A stretch of DNA of 64,000 bases from Herbinix hemicellulosilytica (GTDB lineage Bacteria > Bacillota > Clostridia > Lachnospirales > Lachnospiraceae), in contig NZ_CVTD020000016.1 in assembly GCF_002904165.1 (NCBI RefSeq), forward strand, positions 1 through 64,000, read 5' to 3'. The notes beneath the pieces were generated by a model. It made no database searches. It was given only the letters and a program-made list of their open reading frames with translations, and was not told the DNA's origin. A program made the position numbers and the translations under genes. Shown one piece after another: positions 9,437-18,731 of the stretch (its first letter is position 1; each line of letters starts with the position of its first letter).

Positions 9437-11731
9437 TTACGGTCCGTTGGGATTTTCGTCTATGCTGTCATTATGGCCGTTTGAGTTTTGCGTGTTTTGA
9501 TTTACCTCAAGGTTTGAATCTTCGCCCGCATCATTAGAGATGTTTGTACTATTGCTGCTTGAGTTATTGTTATTAACATTATTATCATTGGTACCGTTGC
9601 CGTTTAAATTGTTGTCATTTGAGCTGTTATTGCCATTTCTATTTGAATTATTGCCGTTTGACGTATTTTGATCGGAGCTACCGGCATTTGTATTACCGTT
9701 TGCATTGCCGCTGTTTATGTTTGTACTATTACCGCTTGCATTATTGGTATTACTGCCTGTGTTGCTGCCGGAATTATCTGCTGTATTATCGTTTGCTGTT
9801 TCATCAGTCTGATTTAAGTTTTCGGACGTGTCTTCTTTTTCATCATCCAAAGTATTTCCGTCAGTATTGTCAATAATCCTTGCGCCGGTTTCATCTCCGA
9901 CACTCACACCATTACCGTCTTTTGGAAGCAGGTAATCTATCTCACCCTCAGGATAAATGCCAAGTGCGGGAAGAAGTTCCTTCATTATACGGCTTGCAAA
10001 TTTGGTTGCTATGGAACTGTCATCCTGCCTTTCTACATTCTGAGGTTCGTCTATAACAACATAAATTACAATCTCAGGATTAAGTGCCGGGACTGCCCCC
10101 AGGAAAGACACTACATAATTGCCCTGATTTCGGGGAAACTTTTCAGCAGTACCGGTTTTTCCGCCTATAGTATATCCTTCCACCTTTGCAGGTTTTGCGG
10201 TTCCCATCTCTACGGTCTGATACATGGCTTCCCGTATAAACCTTGAAGTTTCATCCGATACAGTACGCCTTATCAGTAAAGGATCGATTTTCTTAATAGT
10301 AGCTTTTTCGTCATTCATTATCTCCTTTACCACATGAGGCTGATAATAGTATCCGCCGTTTACCAGGGACGAAAAAGCCGCAGCCATCTGAAGCATGGTT
10401 ACGTTAAAAGTCTGTCCGAAACTGCTTGTAGCCAGTTCAGCCGCATTAAGATTATCAAGCGAAGTAATAATACCGCTTTCTTCTCCTGGCAGGTCTATTC
10501 CGGTTTTTTGACCAAAGGAAAAGTATTTTTGATATTTATAAAATAAATCCCTTCCCTCCAGCCTTGATATCTGCATCATTGCGTCGTTGCATGATTTCAT
10601 CAGGGTTTCGGCCAAAGTCAGCTCCCCGTGGCCGTATCTGGCATTACATCTGATAGTCCAGCCTCCCACCTGTTCCGACCCGTCACAATAGAATGAACTG
10701 TTTTCGGTGATAATCGCCTCTTCCAGCCCTATAGCTACAGTAAATGGCTTAAATGTTGAACCGGGTTCATATCCAGAACTGATAATATCGTTTTTCCAGA
10801 TCCGGTTCATGGCTTCAATCTTTTGTTCCAGAGTCATATTGGCAAGCTCTTCTTCGCTAAATATTCCTTCAAGATTTCTTGGAGAATTCAGATTATACTC
10901 ATAATTTGAATGCATAGCGATGATTTCCCCGCTGTTGGGATCCATCACCAGAACCCCTATGCTTTTACTTCCGAATTCCTCAAGGAATTGACGTATGTGC
11001 TTTTGTACAATTCTTTGGGCATTTACATCGATTGTACTTACTATCGTATTTCCGTTCTGCGGCTTCTTAACGATCCTTTCTATATTTAGAGAAGAATCAT
11101 AATAGCCATACTCTCTTCCGTTTTTCCCGTTTAATTCTTCGTTATAATATTCCTCAATTCCAAAATACCCCTTGTTGTCTGCGGATGTAAATCCGATGAC
11201 ATCACAAGCCAGGGTATCATAAGGATATGCTCTGATATATTTTTCTTCAAACCAGAGGCCCTTAATATTTGAATCCTGTTTTATCAGTTTTTTAAATTCC
11301 TCTACCTGAGCCAATTGCAGGTTATCAAGCAAAATTTTATATCTGCTTTTGGGACTTTCTTCAAGTATTTTGTTAATTGTGTCAGGTTCAATTTGGAAAT
11401 ACTCATTAAGGGCTTTTATTGTGCTGGGAATTTTATCCGAATTAAGCAAGAGATTTTCCGGATCGAGAATCAATCGATATCTAAGTTCGCTTCTGGCTAA
11501 GACAGTACCGTTCCTGTCGAGAATTTCTCCTCTTTTATACGGTATTACAGAACTGACATAGGTTTGCCTTGAAAGAACCTGCTTGGCATACCTTTCGCCG
11601 TCAGTTTCCATTATGTAAATCAGTCTTCCGATAAGACCGGCCAAAAGCAGGGTAATTACACAAAATACAAGCAATAATCTTGCTTGCATTCTGGAAGTAA
11701 ATTGCTTTATTTTTACAGTTGTTTTTTCCAT
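9437..11731 (-). CDS. pbpB: Class B penicillin-binding protein (FtsI/Pbp2B-like) with Asn-rich tail
   Basis: Division transpeptidase that cross-links septal peptidoglycan, presumably with the adjacent SEDS protein. The 764-residue product has a membrane anchor at about 18-40, a dimerisation domain (RGEILDRNG), and motifs STFK (Ser near 325), SCN (380-382) and KTGT (525-528). The transpeptidase domain ends near 600. Residues 605-764 form a low-complexity tail, acidic at first and then dominated by Asn with Ser, Thr and Gly. No PASTA domain is present, unlike many Firmicute Pbp2B proteins. It follows ftsL after 30 nt, the classical ftsL-pbpB order. Confidence 0.92.
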   Translation of the reverse strand: MEKTTVKIKQFTSRMQARLLLVFCVITLLLAGLIGRLIYIMETDGERYAKQVLSRQTYVSSVIPYKRGEILDRNGTVLARSELRYRLILDPENLLLNSDKIPSTIKALNEYFQIEPDTINKILEESPKSRYKILLDNLQLAQVEEFKKLIKQDSNIKGLWFEEKYIRAYPYDTLACDVIGFTSADNKGYFGIEEYYNEELNGKNGREYGYYDSSLNIERIVKKPQNGNTIVSTIDVNAQRIVQKHIRQFLEEFGSKSIGVLVMDPNSGEIIAMHSNYEYNLNSPRNLEGIFSEEELANMTLEQKIEAMNRIWKNDIISSGYEPGSTFKPFTVAIGLEEAIITENSSFYCDGSEQVGGWTIRCNARYGHGELTLAETLMKSCNDAMMQISRLEGRDLFYKYQKYFSFGQKTGIDLPGEESGIITSLDNLNAAELATSSFGQTFNVTMLQMAAAFSSLVNGGYYYQPHVVKEIMNDEKATIKKIDPLLIRRTVSDETSRFIREAMYQTVEMGTAKPAKVEGYTIGGKTGTAEKFPRNQGNYVVSFLGAVPALNPEIVIYVVIDEPQNVERQDDSSIATKFASRIMKELLPALGIYPEGEIDYLLPKDGNGVSVGDETGARIIDNTDGNTLDDEKEDTSENLNQTDETANDNTADNSGSNTGSNTNNASGNSTNINSGNANGNTNAGSSDQNTSNGNNSNRNGNNSSNDNNLNGNGTNDNNVNNNNSSSNSTNISNDAGEDSNLEVNQNTQNSNGHNDSIDENPNGP

Positions 11732-11761
11732 AGTACTTTGACCTCATTACAAAGCATAATC

Positions 11762-12283
11762 TTAATCCGGTATATCTGCATACTGTCTGATATAGCTTTC
11801 TTCGGCTTTTTTATAAGTAATAACCTCATTATTGTTGGGATATACCATCCCCAACTCATTTACGGCTACGTTATATACATAATCAAGATCATAAACCATA
11901 TTTATCTGTTCATATGCCGCATCGTTTTCATTCTTCATGGTAGCAAGGGTTTTTTCCATAGTTATAATATCTTTTTCCAACCTGCTTACCTCGTTTTGCA
12001 GCATTAAAAACTCTATGCAAAAGTATAAAGTCGCACCTATAGCTAAGGTCAACACAAACAATGACGCCTTGCTTATGCCTGATAAGCCTTTTGGCTGTGT
12101 GCGTACCTGTCTTTCCGGTCTGGCATGCTCCCTTATTTTTGGCTCGGTTACCGGAGCAGCCTTGTAAGCGGTATTATAATTGTTCACGGCATATCGCCCG
12201 CTTAGTTCTCTTTTGCGGGCCGTATTGCCGTCTATATAGCTTGTCCTTGTTTGATACTGAAAATTGCTTCTGTTTTGAGCCAT
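11762..12283 (-). CDS. ftsL: Cell division protein FtsL
   Basis: Small bitopic divisome protein that forms a coiled coil with DivIC/FtsB and activates the septal synthase. The 173-residue product has a long basic, Arg/Asn/Tyr-rich cytoplasmic part, one membrane segment at about 95-117 (SLFVLTLAIGATLYF), then a coiled coil (LMLQNEVSRLEKDI) and the short ELGMVYP segment typical of FtsL. The ATG at 12283 has GAGGGG at a suitable distance and lies beyond the rsmH stop; the ORF open to 12343 would overlap rsmH. FtsL is poorly conserved, so position between rsmH and pbpB supports the call. Confidence 0.85.
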   Translation of the reverse strand: MAQNRSNFQYQTRTSYIDGNTARKRELSGRYAVNNYNTAYKAAPVTEPKIREHARPERQVRTQPKGLSGISKASLFVLTLAIGATLYFCIEFLMLQNEVSRLEKDIITMEKTLATMKNENDAAYEQINMVYDLDYVYNVAVNELGMVYPNNNEVITYKKAEESYIRQYADIPD

Positions 12284-12314
12284 GACTTTTCCCCTCTCTG
12301 CACCCATTAACGTC

Positions 12315-13262
12315 TTAAATGTTATCCTCTGATGTCTTTTCAAATACTCTTAATTTTGCGCTTTTTGATCTTTTGTTAAATTCTATCTCTTCATCCGAGG
12401 GTAGGATCGGTTTTTTTGTTACAATTTTTCCTTTAGGTTTCTTACCGCATACACAGACCGGAAAACCCGGCGGACAAGTGCAAGGATTTTCATTTACTTT
12501 AAAGGCTTCTTTTACAATTCTGTCCTCAAGGGAATGGAAAGTAATTATAGCCAGTCTGCCTTTGGGCAGAAGCAAATCAATCATATCCTGCAAAGTTTCC
12601 TTAAGAACTTCCAGTTCTCGGTTTAATTCGATCCTAATAGCCTGGAAAGTCCTCTTGGACGGATGTCCTCCCGTAGCTCTGAACTTGGCGGGTATAGCTT
12701 CCTTTATTATTTCGTTTAATTCAAAAGTTGTTTCTATAGTTTTCTTTTCCCGTGCCCGGACAATGTGTTTGGCTATATTTTTGGCAAACTTATCCTCACC
12801 GTAATTTTTTATGATACGGTAAAGGTCCGCCTCACTATAGGTGTTTATAATATCTTTTGCGGTAGTTGTAGTTCGCTTGTCCATCCTCATATCAAGCGGA
12901 CCGTTCTCACGGTATGAAAAGCCCCGCTCCGGGGTATCCAATTGATGAGATGACACCCCAAGGTCCAGAAGGATTCCGTTGACTTTATCAATTCGTAGGT
13001 CCTCGAGTACTGCTTTTATATTGCTGTAATTGCTTCTTACTACCGTAACTTTATCTTTAAATTCAGCCAACCTTGCTGTGGCAGCATCAATGGCTGCTTC
13101 ATCCTGATCCAGACAGACAAGTCTTCCGGTGGTAAGCCTTGAGGCTATTTCAAAAGAATGGCCGCCTCCGCCTACTGTTCCGTCAACATATATACCGGCA
13201 GGATCAATGTTTAGATTTTCGATAACTTCATCCAATAGTACAGGTTTGTGTTCAAACGCCAT
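12315..13262 (-). CDS. rsmH: 16S rRNA (cytosine-1402-N4) methyltransferase RsmH (MraW)
   Basis: SAM-dependent enzyme methylating N4 of C1402 in the 16S rRNA P-site. The 315-residue protein starts [13 protein letters not shown] and has the SAM-binding motif [10 protein letters not shown], then [29 protein letters not shown] and [10 protein letters not shown], all typical. A cluster of Cys residues ([18 protein letters not shown]) near the C-terminus is also usual in this family. It is the second gene after mraZ, 26 nt downstream, as in most bacteria. Confidence 0.97.
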   Translation of the reverse strand: MAFEHKPVLLDEVIENLNIDPAGIYVDGTVGGGGHSFEIASRLTTGRLVCLDQDEAAIDAATARLAEFKDKVTVVRSNYSNIKAVLEDLRIDKVNGILLDLGVSSHQLDTPERGFSYRENGPLDMRMDKRTTTTAKDIINTYSEADLYRIIKNYGEDKFAKNIAKHIVRAREKKTIETTFELNEIIKEAIPAKFRATGGHPSKRTFQAIRIELNRELEVLKETLQDMIDLLLPKGRLAIITFHSLEDRIVKEAFKVNENPCTCPPGFPVCVCGKKPKGKIVTKKPILPSDEEIEFNKRSKSAKLRVFEKTSEDNI

Positions 13263-13288
13263 AATCAGGCTCCTTATCCATAGGGGAT

Positions 13289-13717
13289 TTAGAAATTAAT
13301 ACCGTATTGTGACATATGCTCCGCTATTGAATCCACATCATCATATTGATTGTTCTGCTCCCAGCGTTCCTTGTTCCATATTTCAATCTTGTTTAAAACA
13401 CCGACAAAAACAATTTCCTTTTCAAGAGCGGCGCTTTCACGAAGCTTTGCAGGTATTAATATTCTTCCCTGTTTGTCAGCCTGACATGCAGCAGCACCTG
13501 CCATAAAGTAGCGCTGCAACTGTCTTGCTTCTTTTGTCCCCGGAAGTGTCTTAAGTTTTTCAACGAATATCTGCCATTCTGAATATGGGTACGCAAAAAG
13601 ACATCCGTCAAGCCCCAGGGTTAGAACAAATTCTTCACCCAGTTCTTCCCTGAATTTGGATGGTATAATAATCCTCCCTTTTGCATCTATTGTATGGACA
13701 TATTCACCCATAAACAT
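13289..13717 (-). CDS. mraZ: Transcriptional regulator MraZ
   Basis: AbrB-fold DNA-binding protein that regulates the dcw cluster from repeats upstream of its own gene. The 142-residue product has the two tandem SpoVT/AbrB-like motifs: [16 protein letters not shown] near the N-terminus and [14 protein letters not shown] in the second half. The ATG at 13717 gives the family N-terminus [15 protein letters not shown]; the frame is open to a GTG three codons upstream. It is the first gene of the cluster. A 10-bp repeat array about 205 nt upstream fits a MraZ operator. Confidence 0.95.
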   Translation of the reverse strand: MFMGEYVHTIDAKGRIIIPSKFREELGEEFVLTLGLDGCLFAYPYSEWQIFVEKLKTLPGTKEARQLQRYFMAGAAACQADKQGRILIPAKLRESAALEKEIVFVGVLNKIEIWNKERWEQNNQYDDVDSIAEHMSQYGINF

Positions 13718-13902
13718 AGGCAGCACCCGTCTTCATAAGTAACATGGCTTGTACCATTTATATTTATAATTAAATGGCATTTCATTTGCATTTTAGCCAC
13801 ATTAGTGGTTTTGGTAATTGTGTAAAACCAATGATTACTGCAAATTTGTGGTTGTACTGTAGTGATTAACCACTTATATGGTCATATTCCCTTATAACTT
13901 TT

Positions 13903-13951
13903 CACCACTTTCGTGGATTTTACCACCACTTCACACCACTTTGCTCCACTT
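13903..13951 (-). promoter_or_regulatory. Repeat array upstream of mraZ, probable MraZ operator
   Basis: On the minus strand three consecutive 10-bp direct repeats of the form AAGTGGNNNN occupy 13922-13951 (AAGTGGAGCA, AAGTGGTGTG, AAGTGGTGGT). A further AAAGTGGTG copy lies at 13903-13911, 21 bp from the nearest, so all four would face the same side of the helix. MraZ proteins are known to bind GTGG/TGGG-type direct repeats with about one-turn spacing upstream of mraZ, so this is likely the autoregulatory site. The exact promoter was not identified. Confidence 0.7.
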
Positions 13952-14000
13952 CTGACTTAATTTTATTATAATAATGGGAATTAATCAAGTACTTATCCAA

Positions 14001-14048
14001 AAAAATAAAGGCACAGAAAGCCCATAATTACTGGCAAATCTGTGCTTT
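14001..14048 (-). terminator. Possible terminator-like hairpin upstream of the dcw cluster
   Basis: AAGGCACAGA (14008-14017) can pair with TCTGTGCTTT (14039-14048), one G-U pair, with a 21-nt loop. On the minus strand the stem is followed by ATTTTTTT, so it could stop read-through before the mraZ promoter region. The loop is long and the call is weak. The rest of the 570-nt gap between mraZ and lgt holds only the MraZ repeats and the lgt terminator. Confidence 0.3.
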
Positions 14049-14237
14049 TATGAGGTAAATTTACAATATATTGTACTAAAATCAAAAATCGAACAAAATA
14101 TGTCAATATATAGGCGATTTTCCGGAATATAGGAAATTGGTCCCGGTTTATAAAAATTATGGCAATTAAAATATTTCTTATAGTAATTAAGTTTACTTAG
14201 ACTATTTTTCACGGGAAAACGAAAAAATCTCTAATGA

Positions 14238-14275
14238 TAAAAAAGCTGCAGCAAATCTTAGGCTTGCTGCAGCTT
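14238..14275 (-). terminator. Rho-independent terminator after lgt
   Basis: A 12-bp perfect stem AAGCTGCAGCAA/TTGCTGCAGCTT (14243-14254 with 14264-14275) with a 9-nt loop is followed on the minus strand by a run of T. It lies about 20 nt downstream of the lgt stop codon and ends the long ychF-lgt series. Confidence 0.85.
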
Positions 14276-14296
14276 AGCTGATTTCAAATACTACTG

Positions 14297-15238
14297 CTAT
14301 TTAGATTTTTTTAATTTCCCTCTTTTATAAATAATCATTCCCACAGAGAACAATACTATCAGGGCTGAAATCAATTGGGATATGGGAATCGGTGTTCCCC
14401 ACAAAAACAATTGGTCGGTCCTGAGTCCTTCAATCCATACACGGCCGAGACCATAACCTGCCAGATACAGAAGCATAATCTCACCGTCGAATTTTTTGCG
14501 TTTGGTGCAAATTATCAGTATTATCAATACGGCAAGATTCCATAAAGACTCATACAGGAAAGTCGGATGAACCTGAATATATTCGGCACCATTTACCCAG
14601 ACAATATTATTTCTGATTTCCATAATCCGTTCAAAAGCAGCCTGTCTTCCCGCATATTTTTCAGCCAAACTTACAACAGGCATTCTGAAATCATAGGATA
14701 CGTCCTTTATATTTAGCTGCATTGCAAAAAGACTGTCGGTATATTTGCCGAATGCCTCCCTGTTAAAGAAGTTGCCCCAGCGGCCGATTATTTGACCTGT
14801 TATAAGACCTATACATCCGGTATCCGCAAGGAGCCAAAAGGGATATTTTTTGACTTTGGAAAAAACCACCGCAGATAAAATAGCTCCGAATATCCCTCCG
14901 TAAATCATCAGGCCGCCGCTTCTTAGATTAAATATCTCAAGTAGATTGTCCTTAAACTCATCCCAGGAAAAAACTACATAGCCCAGTCTTGTAAAAATTA
15001 CAGATACTACTATGGCAATCAAGGCAAAATCCAAATAAAGTTCCGGGTCCTGGCCTGTCTTTTTTGCGACCCATTCGGCTATCAGAAATCCGCACAACAT
15101 TCCAAACCCGATTATCATGCCATAGAAGGCAATTCGAAAACCGAAGATGTCAATACCTGTCGGAACATTCTTTAACTCTATTCCCAAATTCGGAAACCTA
15201 ATATTGGTTAAGGCTTCACTGCTAAGCAGTATTCCCAT
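14297..15238 (-). CDS. lgt: Prolipoprotein diacylglyceryl transferase Lgt
   Basis: Integral membrane enzyme that transfers diacylglycerol from phosphatidylglycerol to the lipobox Cys of prolipoproteins. The 313-residue protein has about seven membrane segments, RSGGLMIYGGIFGA and the Lgt signature GRWGNFFNREAFG, and a C-terminal HPTFLYESLWN and GLRTDQL. An insert follows the signature, where soluble-looking sequence (EKYAGRQAAFERIMEIRNN) extends the usual loop. The ATG at 15238 is chosen; a TTG eight codons upstream (15262) is an alternative. A substrate in this window would be the GerMN lipoprotein at 41.6 kb. It follows ychF after 26 nt and is closed by a clear terminator. Confidence 0.95.
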   Translation of the reverse strand: MGILLSSEALTNIRFPNLGIELKNVPTGIDIFGFRIAFYGMIIGFGMLCGFLIAEWVAKKTGQDPELYLDFALIAIVVSVIFTRLGYVVFSWDEFKDNLLEIFNLRSGGLMIYGGIFGAILSAVVFSKVKKYPFWLLADTGCIGLITGQIIGRWGNFFNREAFGKYTDSLFAMQLNIKDVSYDFRMPVVSLAEKYAGRQAAFERIMEIRNNIVWVNGAEYIQVHPTFLYESLWNLAVLIILIICTKRKKFDGEIMLLYLAGYGLGRVWIEGLRTDQLFLWGTPIPISQLISALIVLFSVGMIIYKRGKLKKSK

Positions 15239-15264
15239 TATTTTCACCACTTTCTCGTGCAATA

Positions 15265-16359
15265 TTATACATTAAAGCGGAAAAGAATGACATCTCCGTC
15301 CTGAACAATATAGTCCTTTCCTTCCAGGCGTACCAGGCCCTTTTCTTTAGCCGCATTGTAGCTGCCGCATTTTACCAGATCATCATAATTGACTATCTCT
15401 GCCCTTATAAAGCCTCTTTCGAAGTCCGAATGAATTTTACCTGCCGCCTGAGGTGCTTTGGTGCCGGCCGTAATTGTCCAGGCCCTAGTTTCTTTTGGAC
15501 CTGCAGTTAAGAAACTGATAAGGCCCAAAAGCCTGTAACTTGCTTTTATTAGTTTATCAAGACCTGATTCTTCAAGTCCCAAATCCTCAAGGAATATTTT
15601 TCTTTCTTCATCGTCCAGTTCTGCCATTTCCTGCTCGATCTTGGCACATATAACAAACACTTCTGAGTTTTCTTTTGCCGCAATCTCTTTAACCGCTTTT
15701 ACATACGGGTTATTTGCTCCGTCATTTGCGTAATCTTCCTCATTAACATTTGCAGCATAGATAACAGGCTTTGCGGTAAGAAGGTTATAAGTGGCTATAA
15801 GTTTACTCTCTTCTTCTTCCGCCGCAAAAGTTTTGGCCGGTTTTCCTTCTTCCAGATGCACTTTTAATCTTTCCAGCATTTCAAGCTCTTTAGCCAAATC
15901 CTTGTCGTTTTTGGCCCCTTTGGCAGTCCTTGCAATTCTTCTTTCCAAAATCTCCAGATCGGAGAATATTAGCTCCAGATTTATGGTTTCAATATCTCTC
16001 CCCGGATCAACCGAGCCTTCTACATGGACTATATTCGAATCCTCGAAGCAACGGACTACATGAACAATGGCATCGACCTCTCTTATATGGGAGAGGAATT
16101 GGTTGCCGAGGCCTTCTCCTTTTGAAGCTCCTTTTACAAGTCCGGCTATATCCACAAATTCAATGATAGCCGGAATAATTTTTTCAGAATTATATAAATC
16201 AGCCAGTACCTGCAGTCTTTTGTCAGGTACGGATACAACTCCGACATTCGGATCTATAGTACAAAAAGGATAGTTGGCCGATTCCGCACCGGCTTTTGTC
16301 AATGAATTAAACAGTGTGCTTTTGCCTACATTGGGTAAGCCTACGATACCTAGTTTCAT
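15265..16359 (-). CDS. ychF: Redox-regulated ATPase/GTPase YchF
   Basis: Obg-family P-loop NTPase that binds ribosomes and prefers ATP. The 364-residue product has G1 [12 protein letters not shown] at the N-terminus, the [11 protein letters not shown] switch region, [20 protein letters not shown] (G3), a helical insert, and the C-terminal TGS-like domain with the ending [17 protein letters not shown] found in nearly all YchF proteins. Length and motifs are canonical. Start ATG with AAGGAAGG upstream. Confidence 0.97.
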   Translation of the reverse strand: MKLGIVGLPNVGKSTLFNSLTKAGAESANYPFCTIDPNVGVVSVPDKRLQVLADLYNSEKIIPAIIEFVDIAGLVKGASKGEGLGNQFLSHIREVDAIVHVVRCFEDSNIVHVEGSVDPGRDIETINLELIFSDLEILERRIARTAKGAKNDKDLAKELEMLERLKVHLEEGKPAKTFAAEEEESKLIATYNLLTAKPVIYAANVNEEDYANDGANNPYVKAVKEIAAKENSEVFVICAKIEQEMAELDDEERKIFLEDLGLEESGLDKLIKASYRLLGLISFLTAGPKETRAWTITAGTKAPQAAGKIHSDFERGFIRAEIVNYDDLVKCGSYNAAKEKGLVRLEGKDYIVQDGDVILFRFNV

Positions 16360-16403
16360 ATGTTCGTTCCTTCCTTATATAATGTAAAGATTTCTTCTTA
16401 TAT

Positions 16404-17087
16404 TTAATCCCTTGTTTCAAATACGGTTAAAATCCCATCATCAAATTCGACTATTCCTTCTTTATCTGTAATCTCATTGCTGATTCCCAGGCTGCTTCCT
16501 TTTTTGAGTATTATTCCGTCCAAAGGATATTTAAAACCTCGCAGCTTTAATCCCTTTACCTGATAAGTAAAAGGAAGAAGGGAAACAAAATTGCCGTATT
16601 GCTTGTCTTTCTTTATGACAAAATTTTCGGCTTTAAGATAAATTTTATTATTTGCATCTATAATTTTTGCATCAATTTTCTTTTCCAATGCAACATAAAG
16701 AAGGTTAATATTAGCCAAAGTATGATCCAGGCGGGTCCCGGTAGCTCCTGCAAAATCAATAACCGAAGGCTTTTTTGTTAAGGCCAGCTCAAAAGCCAGC
16801 TCGGTATCAGTCATATCCTTTTGCGAAGGAAAAGTCATTATCGGTATGGATTTTTCCCTGTATTTACTTAATATTTCCGAACCTGCGGAATCAAAGTCCC
16901 CCAATATATAGTCAGGCAAAATATTTAGCCTGTCCAATGCAAGTAAGCCTTTGTCCGCTGCTATAATCACGGAATACTGTTCATTTAAAATCAGGGAACG
17001 TAAAAAATCATGTTCTATACTGCCCCCGGTTACTATCAAAACTTTATTCTTACTTATGTTGTTGCTCAAATTTCCTGAATACCTCAT
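16404..17087 (-). CDS. thiN: Thiamine pyrophosphokinase
   Basis: Transfers pyrophosphate from ATP to thiamine to give thiamine diphosphate in the cytoplasm. The 227-residue product carries the TPK motifs ADKGLLAL, LGDFDS, FPSQKDMTDTELA and the GATGTRLDHTLANINLL substrate site, followed by a small beta domain. The ATG used here overlaps the end of rpe by 38 nt; no better ribosome site was found, and a TTG six codons in is an alternative. In Firmicutes the order prkC-rsgA-rpe-thiN is common and is seen here. Confidence 0.94.
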   Translation of the reverse strand: MRYSGNLSNNISKNKVLIVTGGSIEHDFLRSLILNEQYSVIIAADKGLLALDRLNILPDYILGDFDSAGSEILSKYREKSIPIMTFPSQKDMTDTELAFELALTKKPSVIDFAGATGTRLDHTLANINLLYVALEKKIDAKIIDANNKIYLKAENFVIKKDKQYGNFVSLLPFTYQVKGLKLRGFKYPLDGIILKKGSSLGISNEITDKEGIVEFDDGILTVFETRD

Positions 17088-17721
17088 AATATCTGTTTAT
17101 ATTGGCCGCTATGTCTCCTTCAAATATGCTTGTTCCGGAAACAATTACATTTGCTCCGGCTTCCAAAACGTCGGCAACATTATCCGGTGTTATGCCTCCG
17201 TCTACTTCAATATCTATATTAGCACCGGCTTTTTGGGCCTTTTCTTTTAAATCCCTTATTTTATCCAATGAACTTGGTATAAATGCTTGTCCTCCGAAAC
17301 CCGGATTAACACTCATTATCAGAACCATATCGATATCATTTATAATGTAATCCAAAACATTAAGGCCGGTTGCGGGATTTAAGGACACTCCCGCTTTAAG
17401 GCCCAGTTTTTTTATTTTATGAATGGTATTATGAAGATGAGTGCATGCTTCCGCATGTACTGTTATTATATCGGCTCCCGCTTTTTTGAAATCTTCAAGC
17501 AGCCTTTCGGGTTCATTTACCATCAAATGCACATCAAAAATTAAATTTGATTTTTCCCGGATTGAAGATATAACCGGAATACCAAAACTGATATTGGGCA
17601 CAAAGTTACCGTCCATTACGTCGATGTGCAAGTAAGGTACCCCTGCTTCTTCTACTGTTTTGATTTGTTTTCCCAGTACATTAAAATCAGCCGCTAAAAT
17701 TGACGGCGCAAGTTTAATCAT
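17050..17721 (-). CDS. rpe: Ribulose-phosphate 3-epimerase
   Basis: TIM-barrel enzyme interconverting ribulose 5-phosphate and xylulose 5-phosphate in the pentose phosphate pathway. The 223-residue protein shows the family motifs KLAPSILAADF, HIDVMDGNFVPN, FDVHLMV, SVNPGFGGQAF and EVDGGI. The metal ligands His and Asp are present in these motifs. The ATG at 17721 has GGAGG five nt upstream; the frame is open to 17751 without such a site. It lies between rsgA (127-nt gap) and thiN (overlap). Confidence 0.97.
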   Translation of the reverse strand: MIKLAPSILAADFNVLGKQIKTVEEAGVPYLHIDVMDGNFVPNISFGIPVISSIREKSNLIFDVHLMVNEPERLLEDFKKAGADIITVHAEACTHLHNTIHKIKKLGLKAGVSLNPATGLNVLDYIINDIDMVLIMSVNPGFGGQAFIPSSLDKIRDLKEKAQKAGANIDIEVDGGITPDNVADVLEAGANVIVSGTSIFEGDIAANINRYYEVFRKFEQQHK

Positions 17722-17848
17722 AGTGGCCTCCATCAGTAAATACAATAACAAGTAAATTCATTATATATTGTCCGTAAATATATGCTATATATTATAAAAA
17801 TTCACTTAGCCAACGATTCATATTTATTAATTTTAAAATACTGTTATT

Positions 17849-18730
17849 TTAATACCGTTTTATTTCACTAAGTTCTTCATATAAATCCTTATAATTTTCA
17901 TATCGGATGCTGCTGATTTTACCCTCATTTAGTGCCTCTTTAACGGCACAACCGGGTTCATTAAGATGCATGCATCCTATAAAACGGCACATATCTTCAT
18001 ATTCTTTAAATTCTATAAAATAATCCTTCAGCTCATCCTTGTCTATTTCGTCTATATAAAGGGAGCTAAATCCTGGAGTATCCATTATATAGGTGTCTTT
18101 ATCTATACAGATAAGTTCCGAATGCCTGGTGGTATGTCTGCCTCTTTTTATCTTTTCGCTTACTTCACCGGTTTTTATTTTGGCATCCGGTTTTATCAAA
18201 TTTATCAATGATGATTTTCCTACTCCTGAAGGACCGGCAAGAACTGTGGTTTTTCCTTTTAATAAATCACATATTTCAGTAGACCCGTCTTGCATAAGCA
18301 CACTTATGCCGATAACCTTATACCCGGATATCCTGTACGTATCCATCAGCAGGCGGATCTCATCCTGACTTGCTATATCCTTTTTATTAAAGCAGACTAT
18401 AGCATCTATGTTCTGCCTTTTCATCATAATAAGGAAACGGTCCAAAAGGTTTAAATTCGGATCCGGCTGTGCTGCCGCAAACATGACCAAAGCCTGATCC
18501 ACATTTGCGACAGCAGGCCGCTTAATTTCATTTTTCCTCGGAAGAATATCGGTTATAACACCCGAACCTTCAGGCTGATCATCGGTATCAATTTCCACAT
18601 TATCACCGACAAGAGGCTTTATATTTTGATTGCGAAAAACCCCTTTTGCCTTGCATTCATATATTTTATCCTCCTGCGGTACATGCACATAGTAAAATCC
18701 GGCTATACCTTTGATTATCTTGCCCTTCAA
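17849..18730 (-). CDS. rsgA: Ribosome small-subunit-dependent GTPase RsgA
   Basis: Circularly permuted GTPase that helps 30S maturation. The 293-residue product has an N-terminal OB fold (GKIIKGIAGFYYV, VGDNVEID), permuted G motifs with FNKKD before GPSGVGKSSLIN, and a C-terminal zinc knuckle (CRFIGCMHLNEPGCAV). A GGAGG site sits 6 nt before a TTG at 18730, one nt after the prkC stop codon, giving the start MKGKII. An in-frame ATG at 18748 lies upstream of that site inside prkC and is rejected. The tight junction with prkC suggests translational coupling. Confidence 0.95.
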   Translation of the reverse strand: MKGKIIKGIAGFYYVHVPQEDKIYECKAKGVFRNQNIKPLVGDNVEIDTDDQPEGSGVITDILPRKNEIKRPAVANVDQALVMFAAAQPDPNLNLLDRFLIMMKRQNIDAIVCFNKKDIASQDEIRLLMDTYRISGYKVIGISVLMQDGSTEICDLLKGKTTVLAGPSGVGKSSLINLIKPDAKIKTGEVSEKIKRGRHTTRHSELICIDKDTYIMDTPGFSSLYIDEIDKDELKDYFIEFKEYEDMCRFIGCMHLNEPGCAVKEALNEGKISSIRYENYKDLYEELSEIKRY

Positions 18731-18731
18731 G

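Noticed and set aside
9619-9876. Plus-strand Cys/Tyr-rich open frame opposite the pbpB tail
   Set aside because: It is the complement of the Asn-rich repeat codons; composition explains it.
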